Assembly: GCA_900315105.1 (NCBI GenBank)
Contig: OMXX01000003.1
Span: forward strand, 62,001 to 126,000
DNA from: an uncultured Prevotellaceae bacterium
GTDB taxonomy: Bacteria > Bacteroidota > Bacteroidia > Bacteroidales > Bacteroidaceae
DNA: 64,000 nucleotides
Direction: 5' to 3'
Position 1 is the stretch's first letter. Each line of letters starts with the position of its first letter. The translations under genes were made by a program, and so were the position numbers. The notes under the pieces were generated by a model, which was not told the DNA's origin, searched no databases, and saw only the letters and a program-made list of their open reading frames with translations. Positions 43,215-51,125 of the stretch are shown one piece after another.

Positions 43215-44513
43215 ATGAACGAAGTAAAAGCTAAACTCGTTGAACGTAAGAATCTCGTTACGTTCATTCTCGTCACCTCACTCTTCTCTTTGTGGGGATT
43301 CGCTAACGACATTACTAACCCGATGGTGGCTGCTTTCCAGACAATCATGGAACTTTCTGCAACCAAGGCGTCTATGGTTCAGTTTGCCTTCTATGGCGGT
43401 TATGCCACAATGGCTATTCCTGCAGCTCTCTTTATCAAGAAATACAGTTATAAGGCTGGCATTCTCGTAGGACTTGCCCTTTATGCCATAGGCGCATTCA
43501 TGTTTATTCCGGCAGCCGAATACCAGATGTTCAGTTTCTTCTGTATCTCTCTGTATGTGCTTACATTTGGACTTGCTTTCCTTGAGACAACGGCAAATCC
43601 TTATATCCTTTCGCTTGGTGCTCCTGAGAATGCCACTCGCCGTCTTAATCTCGCGCAGGCATTCAACCCTATGGGTTCTCTCTGCGGAATGTTTATTGCC
43701 AGCAACGTCATCCTCTCATCTCTCGAAAGTGATACCGAGGCTGTTCGTGCCGTTGGATTCTCAACTCTCGATCAGGCAACGAAAGACGCAATCCGTCTTC
43801 ACGACCTTGCTGTAATCCGCGATCCTTATGTTGCGCTTGGCTGTGTCGTTGTATTTGTTCTTGTCGTGATTGCTTTCTTCGTGAAGAAAGACAAGAAAGA
43901 GGAAAGCGAGGAGCCAAAGGCAATGGATTCACTTCGTCGTCTTGCTGCCAACCCACGCTATCGTGAAGGTGTTGTTGCGCAGATGTTCTATGTGGCTGCA
44001 CAGATTATGTGTTGGACCTTCATCATTCAGTATGCTGACCGTCTTGGTATTGACAAATCAACAGCTCAGAAATATAACATCGTTGCTATGAGTATGTTCT
44101 TGTGTAGTAGATTTATCAGTACCTTCCTTATGAAATATGTCAACGGTAGTCGTTTGCTGATGATATTTGCCATTTGTGCTATGTGTACTACAGCTGGCAC
44201 AATCCTTATCGACGGTATGGGAGGCCTCTATTGTCTTGTTGCGACATCGGCATTCATGAGCCTTATGTTCCCTACAATATATGGTATTGCGCTTGAAGGA
44301 GTTGACAAGGACAAAACCCTTGGAGCTGCTTTCCTTGTTATGGCAATCGTAGGTGGAGCCTTGATGCCGCCATTACAGGGGGCGATCATCGACCTTGGGA
44401 CAGTAGCTGGTATGGCATCTGTTAATGCATCATTCATTCTCCCATTTATCTGCTTCTGTATCATAGCAGTATATGGTTTCAGAACGATAAAACCGGCACT
44501 CAATATTGAATAG
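43215..44513 (+). CDS. fucP: L-fucose/proton symporter family MFS transporter
   Basis: 432-residue transporter of the FucP subgroup of the major facilitator superfamily, with about 12 hydrophobic helices. FSLWGFANDITNPMVAAFQTIMELSATKASMVQFAFYGGYATMAIPAAL (split; residues 21-70) and FGLAFLETTANPYILSLG near residue 123 are FucP landmarks. A charged cytoplasmic loop DKKEESEEPKA lies in the middle. It imports L-fucose or a related 6-deoxy sugar, feeding the divergent dehydrogenase-lactonase module. Members of the subgroup also carry other hexoses, so fucose is the best guess. Confidence 0.8.
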   Translation: MNEVKAKLVERKNLVTFILVTSLFSLWGFANDITNPMVAAFQTIMELSATKASMVQFAFYGGYATMAIPAALFIKKYSYKAGILVGLALYAIGAFMFIPAAEYQMFSFFCISLYVLTFGLAFLETTANPYILSLGAPENATRRLNLAQAFNPMGSLCGMFIASNVILSSLESDTEAVRAVGFSTLDQATKDAIRLHDLAVIRDPYVALGCVVVFVLVVIAFFVKKDKKEESEEPKAMDSLRRLAANPRYREGVVAQMFYVAAQIMCWTFIIQYADRLGIDKSTAQKYNIVAMSMFLCSRFISTFLMKYVNGSRLLMIFAICAMCTTAGTILIDGMGGLYCLVATSAFMSLMFPTIYGIALEGVDKDKTLGAAFLVMAIVGGALMPPLQGAIIDLGTVAGMASVNASFILPFICFCIIAVYGFRTIKPALNIE

Positions 44514-44561
44514 AAAATACTATAATCTGAATTCCATTTATAGAGAATTGTGAATTCTCGC

Positions 44562-44596
44562 GCCCTCGTAGCAACAATGCTTCGAGGGCTTTTATT
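44562..44596. terminator. Terminator between fucP and protease gene
   Basis: GCCCTCG (44562-44568) and CGAGGGC (44583-44589) with a TTTTATTAT tail close the permease transcript. Confidence 0.8.
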
Positions 44597-45383
44597 ATAG
44601 TTTCTTGTAATCCAGACATTTCTCTCCTCTCTTCTGCTTGAAATAGATGGTAGCACCAATTGCAAGAGCTACGGTTATAGTTCTTCCCACGTTGGTGGCA
44701 ATATTACCTGCAGCCCCATATCCTTCTTCGCCAACAGGTAATATCATCCAAGCTACATCCATAAATGTGTGTAGGGAAATGGGAATCCAAAGGCGATAAT
44801 TCCATTCCACGTACATCCAGCTATATAGTATTCCGCCTAAGCCTGTTACGAGAACAGCAAGCAAAGTTGATATGATGTCATACCCTTGATATAGGTGCAT
44901 GAGTCCGAATATTAATGATGTGATAAGCGAGGCGGAAAGAAATCCCCAGCGGCAGTTGCGGAATAGCTGTCCGAATAGATATCCGCGAAAGTAAATCTCT
45001 TCGCAAATACCAGCCATAAAACTTGTCCCGATGGCAGCCCATGTAAAGTTCAGCTTTCCGCAAATGGCATTAATGATAAACATAGGTAAGGTGAAAAGAA
45101 ATCCGATGCCTATGCTTTGGAAGAATCTCCTGTCTGCCAATCCTAACTCTCCCCAGATTTTGTTTGGCTTATGCATCAGCAGCATGATGCCAATCATGAA
45201 GATGAAGGCAACAAACCAAGTCCATAGCATGTGTAAATTGTTAGCGTCAAGGAATGTAGGACGAGTGATGTAATAAAAGGAATGTTTTTGTCCGTCGGCA
45301 CAAGGGAAAATCCCTACCATACAGATAAAGTAGAGAGCGAATCCCGATAGCATCAACAAGTTTTTACCAATGTTCGATTTCAT
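44595..45383 (-). CDS. CPBP-family intramembrane metalloprotease
   Basis: 262-residue membrane protein with about seven hydrophobic helices. The CAAX/CPBP signature GICEEIYFRGYLFGQL near residue 130 (EE-x3-R) and the later FGLMHL near residue 165 and SLHTFMDVAW near residue 217 give the metal-site Glu and His residues. Members process prenylated or small membrane proteins, or protect against bacteriocins. No bacteriocin gene is visible beside it, so its substrate is unknown. Confidence 0.85.
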   Translation of the reverse strand: MKSNIGKNLLMLSGFALYFICMVGIFPCADGQKHSFYYITRPTFLDANNLHMLWTWFVAFIFMIGIMLLMHKPNKIWGELGLADRRFFQSIGIGFLFTLPMFIINAICGKLNFTWAAIGTSFMAGICEEIYFRGYLFGQLFRNCRWGFLSASLITSLIFGLMHLYQGYDIISTLLAVLVTGLGGILYSWMYVEWNYRLWIPISLHTFMDVAWMILPVGEEGYGAAGNIATNVGRTITVALAIGATIYFKQKRGEKCLDYKKL

Positions 45384-45518
45384 TTTCTAATGTCTGTTTT
45401 TTCCGGGTTACGAAAGTAACAAAAAATCTTCAAACCACGAAAAAAATAAACAGCAATATTATTGTTATGCAGTTTTTCTTGACTTATTTAGTCAAATCCT
45501 CGATAGTAATATCTTAAT

Positions 45519-45650
45519 CCGTTGTAACTCCTATGTAAATACCATTAAATTACCATTAAAATACCATTCGCAATGGTAATATAATGGTATTATTATGGTA
45601 ATATAATGGTATTATAATGGTATTATCATAGGATGAAGAGCGAAGGAAAA
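45519..45650. repeat. Undecamer array C, 12 units in perfect register
   Basis: Units from 45519: CCGTTGTAACT, CCTATGTAAAT, three ACCATT units (45541, 45552, 45563), five TGGTA units (45574 to 45618), TAGGATGAAGA and GCGAAGGAAAA. Left ACCATT units and right TGGTAAT units are complementary, and CCTATG (45530) pairs with CATAGG (45627), so the whole can form one long hairpin. It lies in a 365-base divergent gap; the rest of the gap is A+T-rich with the downstream promoter at its end. Confidence 0.85.
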
Positions 45651-45680
45651 TGTTCTTTTTCATCATTGTCGTGTTTTTTC

Positions 45681-45711
45681 TTGCATATATCTGTCGTTTT
45701 TTATATCTTTG
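45681..45711 (+). promoter_or_regulatory. Promoter of zinc-ribbon gene
   Basis: TTG at 45681 and TATCTTTG at 45704-45711 are 20 bases apart, a strong -33/-7 pair, 38 bases before the ATG at 45749. Confidence 0.65.
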
Positions 45712-45748
45712 CACTTGCAAATCAATTCAAATCAAATAATATTATCAC

Positions 45749-46342
45749 ATGGACAAGGAAATGCACTTTTGCCAGAGCTGCGGAATGCCTCTGACGGATG
45801 AGATCCACGGCACAAATGCCGACGGTTCAAAGAATGAGGAGTATTGCATTTACTGCTTCAAGGATGGAGCCTTCACGGGCGACTTCACTATGGAGGAGAT
45901 GATAGACTTCTGTTCTCAGTTTGTGGAGCAATATAATAAGGATAGCGGACAGAACCTCACACAGGAGGAATACAAGGCTATGCTCCGTCAGTATTATCCG
46001 AACCTCAAACGTTGGAGTACGCCGACCGATCAGCTTCCTCATGCCAATTCTCCCCTCAAACAAAAATTTATTGACGAGGTGAATGCCCTCAACATTCCTG
46101 ATATGCCTGTTATTGACAATCTCTTCGTGCTTCAGGGCTCTTTCATCAATCTAGAATATAAGATGAATGGCAATACGTTCTCTATCCTCGATAAGGACAA
46201 ATCATATTGGGGTACTCAAGTTGAAAAGCAGAACTCCGACGGCAGATGCTACGGTATAGCTTGTGATGAGAAGTATATCCTCATTTCTGAATACGGCAAG
46301 GAAGGCTCTGATGCAGAGGTCGTCATGCTCAAACGCAGATAA
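45749..46342 (+). CDS. Zinc-ribbon domain protein of unknown function
   Basis: 197-residue protein. Residues 6-40 form a zinc ribbon with Cys8, Cys11, Cys33 and Cys36 (CQSCG ... CIYC), the putative zinc-ribbon type found in small stress or antibiotic-response proteins. The following 60 residues are acidic helices (YNKDSGQNLTQEEYKAMLR), and the C-terminal 70 residues look like a separate beta-rich domain. It overlaps the next gene by one base (TAATG), so the two are cotranscribed. Function unknown. Confidence 0.7.
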   Translation: MDKEMHFCQSCGMPLTDEIHGTNADGSKNEEYCIYCFKDGAFTGDFTMEEMIDFCSQFVEQYNKDSGQNLTQEEYKAMLRQYYPNLKRWSTPTDQLPHANSPLKQKFIDEVNALNIPDMPVIDNLFVLQGSFINLEYKMNGNTFSILDKDKSYWGTQVEKQNSDGRCYGIACDEKYILISEYGKEGSDAEVVMLKRR

Positions 46343-47145
46343 TGTCGGAGAACTGGAGCATATATGCCGACTGGAATCCGTGGCACGGATGCACGAAGAT
46401 AAGTCCAGGATGCAGGTATTGCTATGTATATCGTCAAGATGAGATGTACGGTAGTGATACTTCGAGTAGCCTGTGCCGCAAGACAGCCGCTTTTGATCTT
46501 CCCCTTAAACGCAAGCGTGACAAGACATGGAAGATAGAGAGCGGAAAGTTGGTTTTCACATGCTTCACTTCTGATTTCCTTCTGAAAGATGCCGATCCTT
46601 GGCGAGCCGAGTGCTGGAAGATGATGAAGATTAGAAAAGACCTATTGTTCTATTTCTTCACCAAGCGAATAGACCGTTTCATGGAATGTGTTCCCGAAGA
46701 TTGGGGAGAAGGCTATGACAACGTGCTCGTGGGATGTACCGTAGAGAATCAGCAGATGGCAGATTATCGACTTCCGATTTTCAAGTCCTTGCCCATAAAG
46801 CATAAGAGCATCATCGTTGCGCCGATGATAGAGGCTATGGATATCTCCGCCTACCTTGACGAAACGATAGAAGAGGTTGCAGTAAGTGGCGAATCGGGGG
46901 TATATGCCCGTCCTTGCCATTACGAATGGATTCTCGCCATTAGGGAACAATGTGTTGCTCACGACATTCCCTTCCGTTTTCACCAAACAGGTGCCTATTT
47001 CTTTAAGGACGGCAGAATGTACCGCATTCCCCGTCGTTATCAACTCTCTCAGGCTCATAAGGCGAATATCGACTATCGAATAGACGAGTATATGGTGCCT
47101 TCAAAGATAAAATTCGAGTGGAAAGATGATGATTATCATGAATAA
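46342..47145 (+). CDS. DUF5131/phage Gp37-Gp68-like protein
   Basis: 267-residue protein of a family first named from phage Gp37/Gp68. The N-terminus NWSIYADWNPWHGCTKISPGCRYCYVY carries Cys17, Cys24 and Cys27 (C-x6-C-x2-C), reminiscent of an iron-sulfur site of radical-SAM-like proteins; TCFTSDFLL near residue 74 and VGCTVENQ near residue 130 are other family landmarks, and GESG near residue 179 follows. Substrate and reaction are unknown. It overlaps the zinc-ribbon gene, so the pair may act together. Confidence 0.78.
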   Translation: MSENWSIYADWNPWHGCTKISPGCRYCYVYRQDEMYGSDTSSSLCRKTAAFDLPLKRKRDKTWKIESGKLVFTCFTSDFLLKDADPWRAECWKMMKIRKDLLFYFFTKRIDRFMECVPEDWGEGYDNVLVGCTVENQQMADYRLPIFKSLPIKHKSIIVAPMIEAMDISAYLDETIEEVAVSGESGVYARPCHYEWILAIREQCVAHDIPFRFHQTGAYFFKDGRMYRIPRRYQLSQAHKANIDYRIDEYMVPSKIKFEWKDDDYHE

Positions 47146-47175
47146 TCAATTAACAATTAATATTTAACAATAAAC
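47141..47175. repeat. Heptamer array before GNAT gene
   Basis: Five 7-base units in register: AATAATC, AATTAAC, AATTAAT, ATTTAAC, AATAAAC. It begins at the stop codon of the preceding gene. Confidence 0.6.
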
Positions 47176-47222
47176 GTGCCTTTCGCCTTCCGGCTCCCTC
47201 CCTACGGGGGAGGGCGGGGGAG
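47176..47222. repeat. GC-rich palindromic intergenic element
   Basis: GCTCCCTCCC, then TACGGGGGAGGGCGGGGGAGAGGCC-type sequence (with CCCTCC pairing with GGAGGG), is very different in composition from its surroundings. Comparable GC-rich palindromes are frequent between genes in Bacteroidota. It lies just before the GNAT start and gave a spurious upstream GTG. Confidence 0.6.
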
Positions 47223-47238
47223 AGGCCGACCTTTTTTT

Positions 47239-47766
47239 ATGATCACAATCCGTACAGCAACCGTGGCAGATGCAGAGAAACTTCTCGCTATCTATGCCCC
47301 ATACGTAGAGAATACAGCTATAACATTTGAATATAAGGCTCCTTCCGTTGAGGAGTTTGCTGAAAGAATCAAGAATACCCTTGCGGAATATCCTTATCTT
47401 TTAGCGGAGAAGGACGGGGAGATTCTTGGCTATACATACGCCGGTACTTTCAAGCCTCGATGTGCATATCGTCATTGTGTTGAGACAAGCATATACGTTG
47501 CCCGCGAGGCTCATGGGCAAGGTGTTGGTCGCAAGCTTTATGAGGCTCTTGAAGTGGAACTGAAGAGTAGAGGCATCATCAACCTGAATGCCTGTATAGC
47601 ATGGATAGAAACGCCAAACTCACACCTCACACATCAAAGTCCTGACTTCCACTCAAAGATGGGTTATAAGCGTGTGGCGCATTTCCATCGCTGTGGCTAT
47701 AAGTTCGGTGAGTGGTATGATATGATTTGGATGGAGAAACTCCTTGATATAAAATATTTCAAGTAA
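47239..47766 (+). CDS. GNAT N-acetyltransferase (phosphinothricin-acetyltransferase-like)
   Basis: 175 residues from the ATG at 47239; an upstream GTG would read through the GC-rich palindrome and is rejected. Acetyl-CoA-dependent transferase: ITIRTATVADAEKLLAIYAPYVENTAITFEY at the N-terminus, EVxxx-type VARE AHGQGVGRKLYEAL near residue 95 for the pyrophosphate loop, and FHSKMGYKRVAHFHRCGYKFGEWYDMIWMEK at the end, the arrangement of phosphinothricin and methionine-sulfoximine acetyltransferases. The natural substrate is likely an amino-acid analogue. Confidence 0.85.
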   Translation: MITIRTATVADAEKLLAIYAPYVENTAITFEYKAPSVEEFAERIKNTLAEYPYLLAEKDGEILGYTYAGTFKPRCAYRHCVETSIYVAREAHGQGVGRKLYEALEVELKSRGIINLNACIAWIETPNSHLTHQSPDFHSKMGYKRVAHFHRCGYKFGEWYDMIWMEKLLDIKYFK

Positions 47767-47810
47767 CAATGTTTATTGGTCAAAGGACGTAGGCTTTTTT
47801 TCAAAAAATC

Positions 47811-47845
47811 TTAGACTTTCGTCCTTAGACCTTTGACTTTAGACC
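47811..47845. repeat. Heptamer array overlapping a start codon region
   Basis: TTAGACT, TTCGTCC, TTAGACC, TTTGACT, TTAGACC, then TTATG, where the ATG of the next gene begins. GGTCAAAGGAC at 47779-47789 is the inverse of the array, so a hairpin is possible in the leader. Confidence 0.55.
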
Positions 47846-47847
47846 TT

Positions 47848-48372
47848 ATGAAACAAACAGACAGAATATTACTTCGTCGTTGGAAAGACTCTGATGCTGA
47901 GAGTCTTTTCAAATATGCCTCTGATCCCGACATTGGTACACGTGCCGGGTGGCCTCCTCATCAATCCGTGGAGGATAGTTTGACGGTTATCAGGACTTTT
48001 TTCCGAAATGATGCCACATGGGCAATAGTATTTAAGGAAACTAACGAGCCGATAGGCAGTATCGGATATCTTACGCAAGATGTGAGCAATATCCCCATAG
48101 GAGAGAATGATTGCGAGGTTGGCTATTGGGTGGCAAAGCCGTATTGGAATCAAGGCATTTGCACGGAGGCATTACGCCTTTTGCTCAATTATTTAATCAA
48201 CGAGAAGCATTTTGACAATATATGGGCGGATTATTTCACCAAGAATCCTGCCTCTGGGCGTGTGATGCAGAAATGCGGTTTCAAGGATACTGGCAAACTC
48301 CACCAATGCAGCAATCTCGTCGGAGGTGACAAGGATATGGTCAAAATCTTCAAACTTGAAACAAACATATAG
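47848..48372 (+). CDS. GNAT acetyltransferase (RimJ/RimL-like)
   Basis: 174 residues from the ATG at 47848 (a TTG five codons upstream is inside the repeat). It has QTDRILLRRWKDSDAESLFKYASDP at the N-terminus and WAIVFKETNEPIGSIGY near residue 60. NDCEVGYWVAKPYWNQGICTEALRLLLNYL follows near residue 95, with QGICTE as the acetyl-CoA loop, and NPASGRVMQKCGF comes near residue 138. This is typical of ribosomal-protein or small-molecule N-acetyltransferases. It directly precedes the PhzF gene by 3 bases. Confidence 0.85.
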   Translation: MKQTDRILLRRWKDSDAESLFKYASDPDIGTRAGWPPHQSVEDSLTVIRTFFRNDATWAIVFKETNEPIGSIGYLTQDVSNIPIGENDCEVGYWVAKPYWNQGICTEALRLLLNYLINEKHFDNIWADYFTKNPASGRVMQKCGFKDTGKLHQCSNLVGGDKDMVKIFKLETNI

Positions 48373-48375
48373 AAT

Positions 48376-49257
48376 ATGAAACAATACAGATACATCAAGA
48401 GTAATGCCTTTACTTCGGGTGCATCAACAGGTAATCCTGCTGCAAGTATTTTCGTTGATGAAGGTAGTCTTTCTCCAGAACAGATGCTTCAGATTGCTGC
48501 TGAGCACAAGGGCTTTGTTATGGAGACTGTATTCTGCTCGCCTTCTGAAACGGAAGCCTGCAAGCTGACTTATTACTCGTCAGAGTGTGAGGTGGATTTC
48601 TGCGGTCATGGTACTATTGCCACTATGTATTCGTTTGTCAAGGATAATGATTCTTTCAGGAATACTAAGGTGCTGTCTGTAGAAACAAATAGGAAAGGTG
48701 TTATAAATGTATATAATGAGATAGATACTGAGAATGCTGTGTATATCGAGGCTCCTTCGCCTATTGAGCATGCCATGAACATTCCTATAGACGACATTGA
48801 GCGTATTCTCACCCTTCGCAAGGGTAGTATAGACCGAGAGGGTATGGCGATAAGGATTATTGATGCGGGACTTAGAACCCTCATCGTGCCTGTCGCTCGT
48901 TTTGAGGATGAGGTGTCAGTCTATCCTGATTTATCTTCGCTCAAGGCTTTCTGCGAGGGTAATGACATAGACATCATCCTTATTTATTCACTTCAGGTGG
49001 CTGATGCATCAAACTTTGCCCATACCCGTGTCTTTGCCCCGAGGTTCGGTTATCTTGAAGATCCGGCTACAGGTTCAGGTAATAGTGCATTTGCCAACTA
49101 TCTCCTCTCAGAGAATATGTGGGACGGTACTCCTATTACCATAGAGCAGGGCGGTAACGACCGAATCTTCAATGCAGTAAAACTTAAAACCCTCAATGGA
49201 AAGGTTTTATTTGGAGGTAGGGCAACTACAAAGATAAAAGGAAATTATTTCGTATAG
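48376..49257 (+). CDS. PhzF-family isomerase
   Basis: 293-residue member of the PhzF/diaminopimelate-epimerase fold. STGNPAASIFVD near residue 16, GHGTIATMYSF near residue 76 and EDPATGSGNSAFANYLL near residue 226 are conserved surfaces of the two-domain barrel. PhzF itself isomerises trans-2,3-dihydro-3-hydroxyanthranilate, but most homologues outside phenazine clusters have unknown substrates, and no other phenazine genes are near. It is a likely operon with the GNAT in front. Confidence 0.85.
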   Translation: MKQYRYIKSNAFTSGASTGNPAASIFVDEGSLSPEQMLQIAAEHKGFVMETVFCSPSETEACKLTYYSSECEVDFCGHGTIATMYSFVKDNDSFRNTKVLSVETNRKGVINVYNEIDTENAVYIEAPSPIEHAMNIPIDDIERILTLRKGSIDREGMAIRIIDAGLRTLIVPVARFEDEVSVYPDLSSLKAFCEGNDIDIILIYSLQVADASNFAHTRVFAPRFGYLEDPATGSGNSAFANYLLSENMWDGTPITIEQGGNDRIFNAVKLKTLNGKVLFGGRATTKIKGNYFV

Positions 49258-49285
49258 GAGAGTCTGTAAAGGCTCTCTTTTTTTC
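49257..49285 (+). terminator. Terminator of PhzF operon
   Basis: GAGAG (around 49259) pairs with CTCTC (around 49276), followed by seven T, directly after the stop codon. Confidence 0.65.
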
Positions 49286-49786
49286 TCTCTCAATAGCCGT
49301 CTTTGATATGTTTGTCGGTTGTGATTTCTTGTGGAAAAACTAACAGATATATGATATGTAGAGAATTTGGTGTGACACTTACACTTGTTTGATTGAAAAT
49401 GAAAATATTGCCGAATTTGGGGATAGTGATAATATGAAAACGAAAATGAGCGATTATGGAAAAAATGACATGAAATCATTACAAAAAGTGGAAAAAATAC
49501 ACTAATTCTTCAGTTTTTAAGGAAAAAATGCTCAAAAAACTAAGAAAATCTGCTAATTTTTTTGTCCGTTCAATTTTTTTGTGTATATTTGCATCAAATT
49601 TTTCGATACAACTCTTTATTAAATGACGAATATTACAAAAGTATTCAGAATGACATCTATTTTATGATGTTTGAAAGAAGACGGTATTTGATATATTTAT
49701 TCAAATCGGTAATAAGAGTAAGGAAAGGGTTGATTGTATATTATAGTGTTGTTTATAACAAGTAAAACTTTAAAATAAAAAAAATT
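49258..49786. other. 529-base intergenic region
   Basis: After the terminator the sequence is A+T-rich with scattered short in-frame ORFs that show no coding signature. The promoter at 49561-49591 drives the small-peptide gene with a leader of about 190 bases. The leader has no recognisable riboswitch. Confidence 0.5.
49561..49591 (+). promoter_or_regulatory. Promoter of small-peptide/lipoprotein unit
   Basis: TTTG at 49561 and TATATTTG at 49584-49591, spacer 19 bases, match the consensus well. Confidence 0.65.
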
Positions 49787-49948
49787 ATGAAAAAGTACGA
49801 AGTACCAGTAATGAGATTTCACCAGTTGAAGTCTGATCGTCTTTTAGCAGCTCTTTCAGGAAAAGAGAATTTCGATCGCTCAGCAGCTAATACTGAGGGC
49901 TATGAGGTCGAAGAAAGTTTCAATTCAAACACTTACTTCGATAATTAA
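49787..49948 (+). CDS. Small 53-residue peptide of unknown function
   Basis: A 53-codon frame beginning MKKYEVPVMRFHQLKSDRLL with a short basic start, a hydrophobic LLAAL patch near residue 20, and an acidic, Asn/Ser-rich end closing in TYFDN. It sits between a good promoter and a lipoprotein gene, 31 bases before the latter, and codon use looks coding. Similar small frames starting MKKY and ending in an acidic tail are common before surface proteins in Prevotella. It may be an exported peptide or leader; no family is assigned. Confidence 0.6.
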   Translation: MKKYEVPVMRFHQLKSDRLLAALSGKENFDRSAANTEGYEVEESFNSNTYFDN

Positions 49949-49979
49949 TTCGGATAACAAACTAAATTGAATAGACGAA

Positions 49980-50876
49980 ATGAAAGCATTTAAATTTCTT
50001 TCAAATACAGTTCTTGTATTTTCATTGGTTATGTTAGCTTCATGTTCTTCTAATGATGAACAGGAAGAAACAGGTTATAAGAAGCAAAAACTTGAATTCA
50101 AAGCAGTTACAGAAACAAGCGGTGCTACCCGTGCTACACTCGAAAGTGACTACACCGTAAGTTGGGATGAAAACGATGGAATTTCTGTGTTCTGTGATAA
50201 TAATGAGGAGTCAGTTGAGTTCGGTATAACTCCATCTTCTGAGAATGCTTCAATAGCCACCTTTAGCAACTACGGAGAAGTGTTGCCTTTCTGGTTTGAT
50301 CCAAACCAATTCTACTATGCATTGTATCCTCATGCATCTGCAACATTTAATGTTAGCACAAAAAGTATTACTTCTGTTATGCCAACCAATCAGACAGTAT
50401 CATCAGGTCGTACTCATGACAAGAAGGCCTTGTTTATGGCTGCATGTGCTGATATGGATGAAAGAATCTTCAACTTTAAGAATATTCCTGCACTTATAAA
50501 GGTTACTATCAGTAATAATGCTGCTGGCAAGGTTAAGTTCATTGAAATCGAATCTAAAAATACAGCAAATATCCTGTCAGGTAATTTTGAAGTTACTCCT
50601 GTTTATTATGCTAATACTCAGATGACTATCAGATCTATTTCAGGTGCTGATAAAAAGCATACAGTGAAGCTTCGGATTCCTGCAGGCGAGGAAGCTCAGG
50701 ATTTCTATCTTGCTGTACTTCCTGGTCGTGTGGATGGCTTGACTCTCAAGTTCGAAGGCGATTCTGGCGTTTTGGTACAGCATGAAAGCAACAAGGCTGT
50801 AGAGTTTAAGAGATCAAAGATCTACGACTTCGGAAGCTATGATATTGAGAAGGAAACTACTCCTGAAGTAAAATAA
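49980..50876 (+). CDS. Fimbrillin-like lipoprotein
   Basis: 298-residue secreted protein. The signal peptide MKAFKFLSNTVLVFSLVMLASC ends in a lipobox (Cys near residue 22), followed by an SSNDEQEE linker. The mature part has the TRATLESDYTVSWDENDGISVF segment near residue 52 that is typical of fimbrillin/Mfa-like domains, and the rest is beta-rich. The protein may be a surface adhesin subunit or a relative that is not assembled. No other fimbrial genes are near. It is cotranscribed with the small peptide gene. Confidence 0.75.
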   Translation: MKAFKFLSNTVLVFSLVMLASCSSNDEQEETGYKKQKLEFKAVTETSGATRATLESDYTVSWDENDGISVFCDNNEESVEFGITPSSENASIATFSNYGEVLPFWFDPNQFYYALYPHASATFNVSTKSITSVMPTNQTVSSGRTHDKKALFMAACADMDERIFNFKNIPALIKVTISNNAAGKVKFIEIESKNTANILSGNFEVTPVYYANTQMTIRSISGADKKHTVKLRIPAGEEAQDFYLAVLPGRVDGLTLKFEGDSGVLVQHESNKAVEFKRSKIYDFGSYDIEKETTPEVK

Positions 50877-50923
50877 TAGAAGTGAGTATGCCTTTTGGCA
50901 TAAGCCTTACTGATTAAAGATAT

Positions 50924-50962
50924 TCTCTCTGTTCCATTCATTTGGGGCAGAGAGATTTTTTT
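50924..50962 (+). terminator. Terminator of lipoprotein gene
   Basis: TCTCTCTG (50924-50931) and CAGAGAGA (50948-50955) form the stem, followed by seven T. Confidence 0.8.
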
Positions 50963-50965
50963 ACT

Positions 50966-51125
50966 ACCACCATCATCTCCCAACCATCATCTCCAACCGC
51001 TCATCTCCAAAACGCTTATCTCCAACCACCATCTCCAACCGCTCATCTCCAAAACGCTTATCTTCAAGCACTAATCCCAAAACACCATTACCTAACACTC
51101 GCCATCCATCATCCAACATCCAGCA
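50966..51125. repeat. Heptamer array with a 42-bp tandem duplication
   Basis: The repeating word ATCTCC recurs at a spacing of about 14 bases, that is two heptamers. The 42-base block at 50982-51023 is followed directly by a near-identical block at 51024-51065 with two or three differences. Downstream ATCCATC, ATCCAAC and ATCCAGC continue the 7-base rhythm to 51125. Confidence 0.7.

Noticed and set aside
44595..45383. A bacteriocin immunity cassette around the CPBP protease
   Set aside because: No double-glycine leader peptide, ABC peptidase transporter or bacteriocin-like small gene is found in the neighbouring gaps.
46342..47145. Evidence for a prophage because of the Gp37/Gp68-type name
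   Set aside because: No other phage structural or integration gene is nearby, and the family is also common in chromosomes.
48376..49257. A phenazine biosynthesis function for the PhzF protein
   Set aside because: No phz partner genes occur in the window and most PhzF homologues in this phylum are not linked to phenazines.
49562..49765. A 67-codon frame upstream of the small peptide gene
   Set aside because: It overlaps the promoter -33 element, has a Tyr/Arg-rich composition without coding character, and no start context.
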